NCBI GenBank assembly: GCA_030684555.1
Contig: JAUXVN010000145.1
Location: forward strand, 1-48,290
Origin: Ignavibacteria bacterium
GTDB taxonomy: Bacteria; Bacteroidota; Ignavibacteria; Ignavibacteriales; Ignavibacteriaceae
Length of the DNA: 48,290 bases
Direction of reading: 5' to 3'
Numbering within the stretch: the stretch's first letter is position 1; each line of letters starts with the position of its first letter. A model generated the notes under the pieces. That model saw only the letters and a program-made list of their open reading frames with translations. It was not told where the DNA came from and did no database searches. Positions 33,956-42,354 of this stretch are shown piece by piece. The position numbers and the translations under genes are program-made.

Positions 33956-36364
33956 GTGAAAATTTCTCTTAATTGGTTGAAAAATTTTATTGATCTCAAT
34001 GGAGTATCTGTTGATGATATTATCGCAAAGTTAACTATGTCCGGACTTGAAGTAGAAGAAGTTATTGATCAAACAAAATTATATGAAAATTTTGTTGTCG
34101 GTCTTGTAATAGAAAAATCAAAACATCCGAACGCTGATAAACTATCTTTTTGTAAAGTCTCTACTGGAAATTCCATTATTGAAGTAGTGTGTGGCGCACC
34201 GAATGTTGAAGCCGGACAAAAAATTGTACTTGCTAAAACCGATGCTGTTGTTCCACAATCAGGATTCAAAATAAAAAAAATAAAAATTCGTGGTGTTGAA
34301 TCAAATGGAATGATTTGCTCAGAAGCAGAATTAAATTTGAGTAATGATCATTCTGGAATTATGGTTCTTCCGAATGAATTAACAGAAGGAGAACCGATCT
34401 CTTCAGCTTTGAATTTGAACGACGTAATATTAGAAATTGCTATCACACCAAATCGTCCTGATGCATTATCCCAAATTGGAGTTGCACGTGATATTGCTGC
34501 TATATTCGGACTAAATGTTAATCTGCCAGAAATAAATATTGATAAAAATAATATTTCAAATAGTGAGATAAAATCACTTGCATCTATTGAAATTATGGAC
34601 ACCGTTAATTGTCCTCGTTATTCAGCAAAAGTTGTAACAGACGTAACTGTTAAAGAATCACCATTGTGGTTAAAGAAACGTATTGAATCTGTGGGACTCC
34701 GTTCAATAAATAATATTGTTGATGTGACTAATTTTATTCTTTATGAATTAGGACAACCCCTTCACGCCTTTGATCTTGATAAATTAAGTGGTAGTAAAAT
34801 TATTGTTAAACAAGCAGGTTCTGAAAAAGTATTCACAACACTTGATTCAAAAATAAGAAATTTGCAAGATGAAACTTTAATGATTTGTGATTCTGAAAAA
34901 GCTGTTGCTATTGCAGGAGTTATGGGGGGAGAAAATTCGGAAGTTTCGTTGAACACTAAAAATATTCTTATTGAGAGCGCTTATTTTAATCCGATAAGTA
35001 TTCGAAAAACTTCTAAGTTATTAGCATTAAGTACAGATGCTTCCTATCGATTTGAAAGAGGAACAGATCCGAATATCACATTATTTGCAGCTCAGAGAGC
35101 AGCTCAATTGATTCAGGAAATTGCAGGAGGAAAAATTGTTTATGGTGAAATTGACATTTATCCAACCCCGATAGTCGAGAAGAAAGTTCAACTTAGATAT
35201 AGCCGGGTGGATAAAATTCTTGGATACAAAATTCATCAAGAATCCATTCATAAAATATTGACAGCTCTCGGTTTTCAATTAGATAATTATAAAGAAGATT
35301 CAGTTGATGTAACCATCCCAACTTTTAGACCTGATGCAGAACGAGAAATTGATCTTATTGAAGAAATTGCACGAATTGACGGATATGATAATATTCCTAC
35401 CGTACCACGCGTTTCTATTGCGATAAAAAAACAAGAAGATGAAACCTCTTATAACGATGATATTCGTGAGATTGCAACTGGTCTCGGTTTTTTTGAAATT
35501 ATCTCTAACTCTTTGCAATCAGAAAAGATTGCCGGAATAACCGGACATCCAATTAAAATGTTAAACCCTCAAAGTGCTGATATGGCATTTTTAAGGACTT
35601 CACTAATTCCCGGAGCGCTCTTAATACTAAATAAAAATATCAACTCCGGACAAAAGGATCTAAAACTTTTTGAAATCGGAAAAGTTTTCAATCAGCTTAA
35701 TCCACAAATAACTTCCTTCGAGGACTTTGATGAAAGTGAAAGAGTATTATTTCTTTTAACCGGAAAATCTTCCAACAAGGAATGGTATGTTCAAGAAAAA
35801 AATTATGACTTTTACGATTTAAAAGGTTTAATAAATAGCTGTTTATACAAAAAATCACTTGACTCTGTTTTAAATGATTCATATAATCACGAAGGAAATA
35901 ATATATTTGAATATTATTTAACAAAAAGTTACAATAATTCAGTTATTGGTACCGGTGGAAAGTTAAAAAAAGATGTTCTTTCAGTTTTTGGTCTTGATCA
36001 AGATGTTTTTTGTTTCGAGTTTATCGTTGATCATTTAAAACAAATTCCAATAAAAGAGAAGAAGTATTCGGAATTGTTGAAATATCCAAAAGTTGTAAGA
36101 GATTTAGCTTTTGTGGTAGATATAAATATTCAATTTGTTGAGATTCAAAATTTCATTACGAAGAACGCTTCAAAATTGCTGAAGAATATTTCATTGTTTG
36201 ACAAATATGAAGGTGAACAATTAGGACTCGACAAAAAGAGTCTTGCGTTTTCTTTAGAATATTTTGATAATGAGAGAACATTGACAGACGAAGAAGTTGA
36301 GAAAGATTTCTTCACTATAATTGAAAAAGTAAAAAAAGAATTTAATGCTGTATTAAGAGGATAA
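33956..36364 (+). CDS. pheT: phenylalanine--tRNA ligase subunit beta
   Basis: 802-residue beta subunit with a GTG start preceded by CGGAG. Domains: N-terminal tRNA-binding fold (FVVGLVIEKSKHPNADKLSFC), the B3/B4 editing region (RFERGTDPN at its end), the B5 domain (KVQLRYSRVDKILGYKI), the catalytic-like core (EIDLIEEIARIDGYDNIP) and the C-terminal ferredoxin-fold anticodon-binding domain (KYPKVVRDLAFVVD). Full length for the family. The next gene starts one base after the stop. Confidence 0.96.
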   Translation: MKISLNWLKNFIDLNGVSVDDIIAKLTMSGLEVEEVIDQTKLYENFVVGLVIEKSKHPNADKLSFCKVSTGNSIIEVVCGAPNVEAGQKIVLAKTDAVVPQSGFKIKKIKIRGVESNGMICSEAELNLSNDHSGIMVLPNELTEGEPISSALNLNDVILEIAITPNRPDALSQIGVARDIAAIFGLNVNLPEINIDKNNISNSEIKSLASIEIMDTVNCPRYSAKVVTDVTVKESPLWLKKRIESVGLRSINNIVDVTNFILYELGQPLHAFDLDKLSGSKIIVKQAGSEKVFTTLDSKIRNLQDETLMICDSEKAVAIAGVMGGENSEVSLNTKNILIESAYFNPISIRKTSKLLALSTDASYRFERGTDPNITLFAAQRAAQLIQEIAGGKIVYGEIDIYPTPIVEKKVQLRYSRVDKILGYKIHQESIHKILTALGFQLDNYKEDSVDVTIPTFRPDAEREIDLIEEIARIDGYDNIPTVPRVSIAIKKQEDETSYNDDIREIATGLGFFEIISNSLQSEKIAGITGHPIKMLNPQSADMAFLRTSLIPGALLILNKNINSGQKDLKLFEIGKVFNQLNPQITSFEDFDESERVLFLLTGKSSNKEWYVQEKNYDFYDLKGLINSCLYKKSLDSVLNDSYNHEGNNIFEYYLTKSYNNSVIGTGGKLKKDVLSVFGLDQDVFCFEFIVDHLKQIPIKEKKYSELLKYPKVVRDLAFVVDINIQFVEIQNFITKNASKLLKNISLFDKYEGEQLGLDKKSLAFSLEYFDNERTLTDEEVEKDFFTIIEKVKKEFNAVLRG

Positions 36365-36365
36365 T

Positions 36366-36683
36366 TTGAGCGAACTAACTAAATACGAGATTGTTCTAAA
36401 TGAACTAATATCGCTTGAAGTTCAAGTTTCTGCTTTAATTGAAAAAACTGATCTTTTAAAAAAGCATAAAAAGGAACAAGAACAAAAAATCATTACTCTC
36501 ACAAAGGAAAATGAACTTTTGGTCTTGAAATTAGCAGCATTGGAAAATGAAATTAATAATCATAAATCCGGTAAACCGGGTTTATCTTCTTCCATCCAGT
36601 TGGATGAGAAGGAAAAAGAAAATATTAAAAACAAAATACATGAGTTAATCAACAAGATTGATTATCATGTTAAAAGTTCTTAA
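36366..36683 (+). CDS. small coiled-coil protein between pheT and zapA
   Basis: 105-residue, highly charged protein with a TTG start one base after the pheT stop. Residues about 5-60 form a continuous heptad-like coiled coil (KTDLLKKHKKEQEQKII and LENEINNHKSG), and a second helix (KENIKNKIHELINKID) ends the protein. No catalytic motif. Position directly before zapA, and the ZapB-like size and coiled-coil character, suggest a cell-division partner, but similarity to ZapB itself cannot be shown by eye. Confidence 0.65.
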   Translation: MSELTKYEIVLNELISLEVQVSALIEKTDLLKKHKKEQEQKIITLTKENELLVLKLAALENEINNHKSGKPGLSSSIQLDEKEKENIKNKIHELINKIDYHVKSS

Positions 36684-36713
36684 GTAAGTGGTTCGATTAA
36701 TTGGAACGGCATA

Positions 36714-37007
36714 ATGTCTGAAAAAAAGAAGCTAAGAGTTAAAATTTTCGATAAAGAGTATTCTTTGCTGGTTGATAATGAAGAGTTAGCAAGAGAACTT
36801 GCACTTTATGTTAACAAAGTTATGGAAGAAACAAAAGATGAGTTACCGGATCAACCGGCTCAAACAATAGCGATTATTGCAGCATTAAATATAGCTTATG
36901 ATTTCTTTCTCGAAAAAAATAAAAATAAAGAATTTTTGATTCAAGCAATAGATAAAGTCAAAAAAATCAAGCTTCTGGTAAACCAATCGGAATTATCGCC
37001 GCCATAA
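36714..37007 (+). CDS. zapA: cell division protein ZapA
   Basis: 97-residue protein with the ZapA pattern: an N-terminal beta-hairpin (KLRVKIFDKEYSLLVDNEE), the EELARELALYVNKVMEE helix region, and AIIAALNIAYDFF leading to a C-terminal helix. ZapA cross-links FtsZ filaments at the division ring. It follows the coiled-coil gene by 30 bases. The 238-base gap after it holds the probable 6S RNA, as in the zapA-ssrS arrangement known from proteobacteria. Confidence 0.9.
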   Translation: MSEKKKLRVKIFDKEYSLLVDNEELARELALYVNKVMEETKDELPDQPAQTIAIIAALNIAYDFFLEKNKNKEFLIQAIDKVKKIKLLVNQSELSPP

Positions 37008-37010
37008 TAA

Positions 37011-37223
37011 TTTTCCGCACTACCGGTGATGAAAACAAAAAAGAACTAACTTTACGCTCATAGGGAGATTGACTTACGGCGAGTAAGGCAGGCCTTAATT
37101 TGTTGAGTTCGCTCAACAAATATGCTTCGGCAACAGAGGAAGCAAGAAACGTTCGGGCTGTTTCCCACACTGATTATGATAGGGTTCTTTCCCTGTTTAG
37201 TCAGTCCCGGTAGTTGCGGTTTT
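37011..37223 (+). ncRNA. ssrS: probable 6S RNA
   Basis: The gap between zapA and rny contains no gene but has strong pairing potential end to end. The 5' arm CCGCACTACCGG (37015-37026) pairs with CCGGTAGTTGCGG (37207-37219) with a single bulge, and TTTT follows. Moving inward, ACTAA (about 37054) can pair with TTAGT (about 37198), and AGGGAGA (about 37062) with TTTCCCT (about 37189). The middle carries a perfect hairpin TTTGTTGAG-TTCG-CTCAACAAA (about 37099-37121). A long interrupted rod of about 205 bases with a terminal hairpin fits 6S RNA, which sequesters sigma70-RNA polymerase in stationary phase. zapA-ssrS linkage is known in other phyla. I could not score a covariance model. Confidence 0.65.
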
Positions 37224-37245
37224 AATCTGGAATAATGGAGGTACT

Positions 37246-38808
37246 ATGGATCTATGGCTAATAATTGTTACTAATGTTCTGCTGGTAGCCATTTTCTTTT
37301 ATTTAGGTTGGATTTTTAATTCTAAAGTCGGCAAAAAAAGTATTCTTGCTTCTGAAGAGAGATCGAAACTGATTATCAGTGATGCACAAAAAGAAGCTAA
37401 TAATATTAAACGTGAAAAACTTCTCGAAGTTAAAGATGAGTGGTATAAGAAAAAAATTGAATTTGATACCGATGTAAATCAAAAACGACAAAAAATTCAA
37501 CATACTGAAAAACAACTACTAAACCGTGAAGAAACAGTTGACAAAAAATTAGAACAATCAATTAAAAAAGAAAAGGAATTTCGTCAACTTGAAAAGGAAT
37601 TAACGGATTTCAAGAAATCAATTGACCAGAGAAATTTAGAAGTTGAAAAACTTGAGAAAGAACAGAATCTTAAACTCGAAAAAATTTCAGGTCTAACTTC
37701 TGAAGAAGCAAAAAGAATGTTGATGGACAACATGGTCCAAACTGCACAAACAGAGGTGACTAAGATTGTCAAAGAAGTTTATGAAAAGGCAAAATTAGAA
37801 GCAAAAAAAGAAGCTCAAAAAATTATTGTTCAGGCTATTCAAAGAACAGCTGCAGATCATTCAGTTGAAACTACAGTTTCCGTAGTTCAAATTCAAAATG
37901 ATGAACTTAAAGGTAGAATCATCGGAAAAGAAGGCAGGAATATACGTGCATTCGAAGCAGCAACCGGAGTTGATGTTATAGTTGATGACACGCCTGAAGC
38001 AGTTATTCTATCATCATTCGATCAGTTCAGAAGAGAAGTTGCAAGAATTTCTCTAGAAAAACTTATTGCTGATGGAAGAATTCATCCTGCAAGAATCGAA
38101 GAGATTGTTGAAAAAACTAGAACTGAACTTGAAGAAGAAATGTTTAAAGAAGGTGAGAACACTGTCCTTCAATTGGGTATACATGGTATGCGCCCGGAGA
38201 TGATTAAATTTGTAGGTAAAATGCGATACCGCTCAAGTTACGGACAAAATCTTCTTCAACACAGTGTTGAAGTTGCATATCTTTGCGGAATTATGGCATC
38301 CGAACTTGGAATTGATCCTGTTCTTGCGAAACGTTCCGGTTTACTTCATGACGTTGGAAAAGTTGTCGATAAAGAAGTCGAAGGTCCTCACGCTCTAATC
38401 GGATTTGAATTGGCGAAGAAAAATAAAGAAAATCCAATTGTTTCAAATGCTATTGGATCACATCATGACGATATGGAAATGGAACATCCTATTGCCGCAT
38501 TAGTTCAAGCTGCTGATGCAATTAGTGGTGCAAGACCCGGTGCAAGACGTGAACCTATTGAAGGTTATGTTAAAAGATTAGAGACTCTTGAAGCATTAGC
38601 AAAATCATTCGAAGGTGTTGCTAAAACTTATGCTATTCAAGCTGGCAGGGAAGTAAGGGTTGTGGTTGAACACGAAAAAGTGGATGATATTTTTGCTGAC
38701 AAATTAGCTTATGACATCGCTCAAAAAATTGAGGCTGAAATGGAATATCCGGGACAGATAAAAGTGACTGTTATTCGTGAAGTTAGAAAAGTTAGTTATG
38801 CAAAATAA
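37246..38808 (+). CDS. rny: ribonuclease Y
   Basis: 520-residue membrane-anchored endoribonuclease that starts bulk mRNA decay. One N-terminal helix (LWLIIVTNVLLVAIFFYLGW), a long charged coiled coil (about 30-190), a KH domain (GRIIGKEGRNIRAFEAATG), and an HD domain with LLHDVGKVVDKE and SHHDD metal ligands. The ending VTVIREVRKVSYAK is typical. GGAGG precedes the ATG and a terminator follows. Confidence 0.96.
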   Translation: MDLWLIIVTNVLLVAIFFYLGWIFNSKVGKKSILASEERSKLIISDAQKEANNIKREKLLEVKDEWYKKKIEFDTDVNQKRQKIQHTEKQLLNREETVDKKLEQSIKKEKEFRQLEKELTDFKKSIDQRNLEVEKLEKEQNLKLEKISGLTSEEAKRMLMDNMVQTAQTEVTKIVKEVYEKAKLEAKKEAQKIIVQAIQRTAADHSVETTVSVVQIQNDELKGRIIGKEGRNIRAFEAATGVDVIVDDTPEAVILSSFDQFRREVARISLEKLIADGRIHPARIEEIVEKTRTELEEEMFKEGENTVLQLGIHGMRPEMIKFVGKMRYRSSYGQNLLQHSVEVAYLCGIMASELGIDPVLAKRSGLLHDVGKVVDKEVEGPHALIGFELAKKNKENPIVSNAIGSHHDDMEMEHPIAALVQAADAISGARPGARREPIEGYVKRLETLEALAKSFEGVAKTYAIQAGREVRVVVEHEKVDDIFADKLAYDIAQKIEAEMEYPGQIKVTVIREVRKVSYAK

Positions 38809-38826
38809 ATTTTAATGGATAGTATT

Positions 38827-38858
38827 AAAACCCCTGACCAAATACGGCAGGGGTTTTT
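38827..38858 (+). terminator. Rho-independent terminator after rny
   Basis: A 10-bp stem (38827-38836 with 38848-38857) containing AACCCCTG/CAGGGGTT, with an 11-base loop and a T run, 18 bases after the rny stop. Confidence 0.88.
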
Positions 38859-38882
38859 GTTTTAAAACCAAAAATAGTAAAC

Positions 38883-39509
38883 ATGAGTAATCCCAAAAAA
38901 AATAAACTTAAAATTGCTGTTACCGGTGGAATTGGTTCCGGTAAATCTACTTTCTGCGACTATTTATCTAACGAAGGTTTTTTCGTTCTGAAAGCAGATG
39001 ATTTAGCAAAAGAGTTATTGAATTCAGACAACATTATTAAATCTAAAGTTATTAGAGCCTTTGGAGTAGATGCTTACACCGGGAATTCTGTTAATAAGAT
39101 TTTTCTTGCAGAAAAAGTTTTTTCGAATCCACATTCAGTTCAAAAGATTAATGCAATTATTCATCCTCGTGTAATTGAGGAAACTGTTAAAGTCATCGAT
39201 GAACAACTAAAAACAAATGATCTTGTTTTTGTTGAAGCCGCGCTGATTTTTGAAGCTAAAATGGAAGATCTATTTGATTACATAATAGTCATAACTTCAG
39301 ATTTGGAAAAAAGAATTGAGAGAATTATAAAAAGAGATAATGTTACACGGGAAGAGGTTTTAAAAAGAATGGAAAACCAGTTATCCGAAGAAACGAAGCG
39401 AAAAAAAGCTGATTTTGTATTTATCAATAATGGTAATCAAGGGTTACTTAATCAAAATGCTAAATTTTTAATTTCTATTCTCCCTAATTTGAAAAAAAAA
39501 CATGACTAG
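38883..39509 (+). CDS. coaE: dephospho-CoA kinase
   Basis: 208-residue P-loop kinase that completes CoA synthesis. Walker A is VTGGIGSGKSTFC; the DDLAKELL segment and IHPRVIEE follow the family, as does VVFVEAALIFE-like LVFVEAALIFEAKMEDLFD (quoted in part). The lid contains RIIKRDNVTREEVLKRM. pheA begins eight bases before its stop, so the two are coupled. panC and coaX at 23.9-25.4 kb serve the same pathway. Confidence 0.94.
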   Translation: MSNPKKNKLKIAVTGGIGSGKSTFCDYLSNEGFFVLKADDLAKELLNSDNIIKSKVIRAFGVDAYTGNSVNKIFLAEKVFSNPHSVQKINAIIHPRVIEETVKVIDEQLKTNDLVFVEAALIFEAKMEDLFDYIIVITSDLEKRIERIIKRDNVTREEVLKRMENQLSEETKRKKADFVFINNGNQGLLNQNAKFLISILPNLKKKHD

Positions 39510-40335
39510 AGTTGCATTTCAAGGTGAACATGGTGCTTTTAGCGAAATTGCCGCGAAGAGATTTTTCGGTGATAAAACTTTGCTATTTCCGTCTGCTACA
39601 TTTAATGAAGTATTTTTGAAGATTAAAAAAGGGACAACAGATTTTGGAATTGTTCCGGTAGAAAATTCTTTATACGGAAGTATTTTCGAAACCTTCGATC
39701 TTCTACTCAAATATAAATTTTATATACATGCCGAGTTAAGATTAAAGATAAACCATCATTTATTAGCAAAAAGAAATCTAAATGTTAATAAAATCGAAAA
39801 AGTAATTTCGCACCCACAAGCACTTGGACAATGTTCAAATTTTTTAAGTTGCATAAAAAATGTTGAAATAACACCTTCATACGATACAGCCGGTTCAGCT
39901 AAATATTTGTTGGAGAACCCTGATGCAAAATGGGCAATTGTAGCAAGCGAACAAGCGGCAAAAGTATATAACTTGAAAGTGCTTAAAAAAAATATTCAAA
40001 ATAATCAGGAAAATTTTACACGTTTTCTTGTCATTTCAAAAAAGAAAAATCCGACAAAAATTTCTCTCCCAAAGTCATCGATATGTTTTGAATTAAAGAG
40101 TATGCCGGGGGCATTATTTAAAGCATTAAGTGTGTTTGCTTTAAGAGAGATAGATTTGTTAAGAATTGAATCAAGACCAATCCCGCAAAAACCTTTCCAA
40201 TACAGATTTTACTGTGATTTTAAAGGTAATCTAAAAGATGAATTAATTAAAAATGCGATAAAACATCTTAACGAAATATCACTTTCAATTTATAAGTTTG
40301 GAAGCTATGAAGAGGGGAAAACTTTTCTAAAATAA
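39502..40335 (+). CDS. pheA: prephenate dehydratase
   Basis: 277-residue enzyme converting prephenate to phenylpyruvate. The dehydratase domain begins VAFQGEHGAFSEIAA and contains VPVENSLYGSIFETFDLL, SHPQALGQC, the YDTAGSAKYL motif and the TRFLVISKK motif that carries the catalytic Thr. An ACT domain follows, with the phenylalanine-binding region FELKSMPGALFKALSVF and IESRPIPQKPFQYRFYCDF (in part). It lacks an attached chorismate mutase; such a domain is found instead on the MltG protein encoded 2 kb downstream. It overlaps coaE by eight bases. Confidence 0.94.
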   Translation: MTRVAFQGEHGAFSEIAAKRFFGDKTLLFPSATFNEVFLKIKKGTTDFGIVPVENSLYGSIFETFDLLLKYKFYIHAELRLKINHHLLAKRNLNVNKIEKVISHPQALGQCSNFLSCIKNVEITPSYDTAGSAKYLLENPDAKWAIVASEQAAKVYNLKVLKKNIQNNQENFTRFLVISKKKNPTKISLPKSSICFELKSMPGALFKALSVFALREIDLLRIESRPIPQKPFQYRFYCDFKGNLKDELIKNAIKHLNEISLSIYKFGSYEEGKTFLK

Positions 40336-40406
40336 ATTGATATTCATTATTCTTGTAAGTTATTGATAGTTGAACTAATTTTGATTAATAATTTATTGGA
40401 GTTTCT

Positions 40407-41306
40407 GTGTCGTACATTAATAACCTTATTGTGACCTTTGTTCAACTACTCCCGAAATCTATAGTACGTGTTTTTTCAGGAAAATATATTGCCGGTGATA
40501 CTTTACAAGATGCTGTTTCACTAACTCTGGAACTTAATAAAAAAGGCATTTACACTACAATTGATGTTCTAGGTGAAGACATATCTACAAGAGATGAAGC
40601 CATTTATGCAAAAAATGAATGTTCAAAAATTCTTGATGCAATTAAGAAATTCAAACTTAAATCTAATCTTTCAATTAAACCAACACAAATGGGGTTGATG
40701 CTAGATTCAGATTTTTGTTATCAGCAATTATCAGAGCTGCTTGATAAAGCTGTTGCAATAGATAATTTTGTCCGTATAGATATGGAGGATTCCAACACTA
40801 CGGATAAGACTTTCGCTCTCTACAAAAGGCTGAGACAAAAGTACAATAATGTCGGAGTCGTTGTTCAATCATACTTAAAGCGGACATTACCCGATGTTAA
40901 ATCACTTTTACCGTTTAAAACAAATTTTCGTTTGTGCAAAGGAATTTATATTGAACCGGAAGAAATTGCATTTAAAAGTAAAAACGAGATAAGGAAAAAT
41001 TATCTCGATTCGCTCAGATTCATGCTTCAAAATGACCTGTATGTTGGAATAGCAACACATGATGAGTATCTTGTTAATGAATCCTACAAGATGATAAAAG
41101 AATTAAATGTTTCAGTAAACAAATTCGAATTCCAAATGTTACTTGGTGTTAGGGAAGATTTAAGAACCAAAATAAATGAGGATGGTTATAAAGTTAGAGT
41201 TTATGTTCCATTTGGAAAAGATTGGTATGCTTATTCGATTAGAAGATTAAAAGAAAATCCGCAAGTTGCTGGTCATATAGTTAAAAATCTATTTGGTCTC
41301 AAATAG
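40407..41306 (+). CDS. proline dehydrogenase (monofunctional)
   Basis: 299-residue FAD enzyme that oxidises proline to pyrroline-5-carboxylate. TIM-barrel motifs include GDTLQDAVSLTLELNKKG at the start, SIKPTQMGL, FVRIDMEDS, VQSYLKR, FRLCKGIYIEPEEIAF, ATHDEYLVN, FEFQMLLGVRED and the end RVYVPFGKDWYAYSIRRLKENP. This short form, without the aldehyde dehydrogenase module of PutA, is usual in Bacteroidota. The start is GTG with TTGGAG upstream. tsaD starts immediately after its stop. Confidence 0.92.
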   Translation: MSYINNLIVTFVQLLPKSIVRVFSGKYIAGDTLQDAVSLTLELNKKGIYTTIDVLGEDISTRDEAIYAKNECSKILDAIKKFKLKSNLSIKPTQMGLMLDSDFCYQQLSELLDKAVAIDNFVRIDMEDSNTTDKTFALYKRLRQKYNNVGVVVQSYLKRTLPDVKSLLPFKTNFRLCKGIYIEPEEIAFKSKNEIRKNYLDSLRFMLQNDLYVGIATHDEYLVNESYKMIKELNVSVNKFEFQMLLGVREDLRTKINEDGYKVRVYVPFGKDWYAYSIRRLKENPQVAGHIVKNLFGLK

Positions 41307-42317
41307 ATGAATGTAATTGGTATCGAAAGTTCCTGTGATGAAACATCTGTTGCAATAATATCTAATGGTGAATTAAAAACTAACTTAGTTTCGTCGCAGG
41401 ATTTTCATATTGAATATGGCGGTGTAGTTCCTGAACTATCAAGTCGCGCTCATCTGCAAAGAATCAATCCACTTGTTAAAGATGCTTTAATTAAATCTCA
41501 ACTCACTCTTGAAAATATTGATTTAATAACTGCAACCGCCGGACCCGGATTAATCGGAGCTTTGCTGGTTGGTTATACTTATGCTAAAGGATTGGCGTAT
41601 TCATTAAAAAAAACTTTTGTTCCGGTGAATCATATTGAGGGACATATTTTCTCCGGCTTTTTGATGGAAGACAAACCCGAATATCCGATTTTAACACTTG
41701 TTGTTTCAGGTGGGCATACATTACTACTTATTGCAGAAAGTCCGATTAAAATAAGGATATTGGGAACTACAATCGATGATGCCGCCGGTGAAGCTTTTGA
41801 TAAAGTAGCCAAGATGATTGGACTCGGTTATCCCGGTGGTCCAAAAATTCAATCCGTAGCATCAAAAGGAAATAAAGATGCGATTAATTTCCCCATAGCT
41901 GAATTAAAGCAGCAGTATCATTTTTCTTTTAGTGGATTGAAAACCGCTGTACTACGTTACATACAGGCTTTGACAAAAAATGGTGAATTAGGTGAGTCAC
42001 AGTTGAATGATATCGCCGCCTCGTTTCAGAATGCTGTTGTGAAAGCGTTAAGCAGACAGGTTAAAAAAGCCATACAAAATTTTCAAGTAAAATCGATTTC
42101 TTTAGTTGGTGGTGTTGCAGCTAATAAAGCAATTAGAGAAGAAATAATTAATATCGGAAACAAACACGGTCTTAAAGTAGTTATTCCAAATTATGAATTT
42201 TGCGGTGACAATGCAGCAATGATAGCACTTCGTGGTCAAATGTTATATGAATCTGGCGAGAGATTTTCACTTGATACCCCACCTTTCCCATCATTGAAAT
42301 CGAAATATTTTATTTAA
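41307..42317 (+). CDS. tsaD: tRNA threonylcarbamoyltransferase TsaD
   Basis: 336-residue catalytic ASKHA protein that transfers the threonylcarbamoyl group to A37 of tRNA. Opening IGIESSCDETSVAII; metal ligands in VNHIEGHI; LVVSGGHTLLL; GEAFDKVAKMIGLGYPGGP; VGGVAANKAIRE; and the terminal FCGDNAAMIA with the third ligand Asp. Together with tsaB and tsaE at 21.2-22.3 kb it completes the core t6A set apart from TsaC. It abuts the proline dehydrogenase gene. Confidence 0.96.
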   Translation: MNVIGIESSCDETSVAIISNGELKTNLVSSQDFHIEYGGVVPELSSRAHLQRINPLVKDALIKSQLTLENIDLITATAGPGLIGALLVGYTYAKGLAYSLKKTFVPVNHIEGHIFSGFLMEDKPEYPILTLVVSGGHTLLLIAESPIKIRILGTTIDDAAGEAFDKVAKMIGLGYPGGPKIQSVASKGNKDAINFPIAELKQQYHFSFSGLKTAVLRYIQALTKNGELGESQLNDIAASFQNAVVKALSRQVKKAIQNFQVKSISLVGGVAANKAIREEIINIGNKHGLKVVIPNYEFCGDNAAMIALRGQMLYESGERFSLDTPPFPSLKSKYFI

Positions 42318-42354
42318 TGTTTTCTGCAAATATTGATTTGATTATCTTTGTTTA

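Noticed and set aside
37125-37165. RNase P RNA-like string (GAGGAAGC followed by TTCGGGCTG)
   Set aside because: RNase P RNA is much longer and its conserved core is not found; the surrounding fold and locus fit 6S RNA better.
42343-42350. TATCTTTG as a -7 promoter element giving a leaderless mltG transcript
   Set aside because: It matches TAnnTTTG but has no partner TTG at the right distance, so it may be chance.
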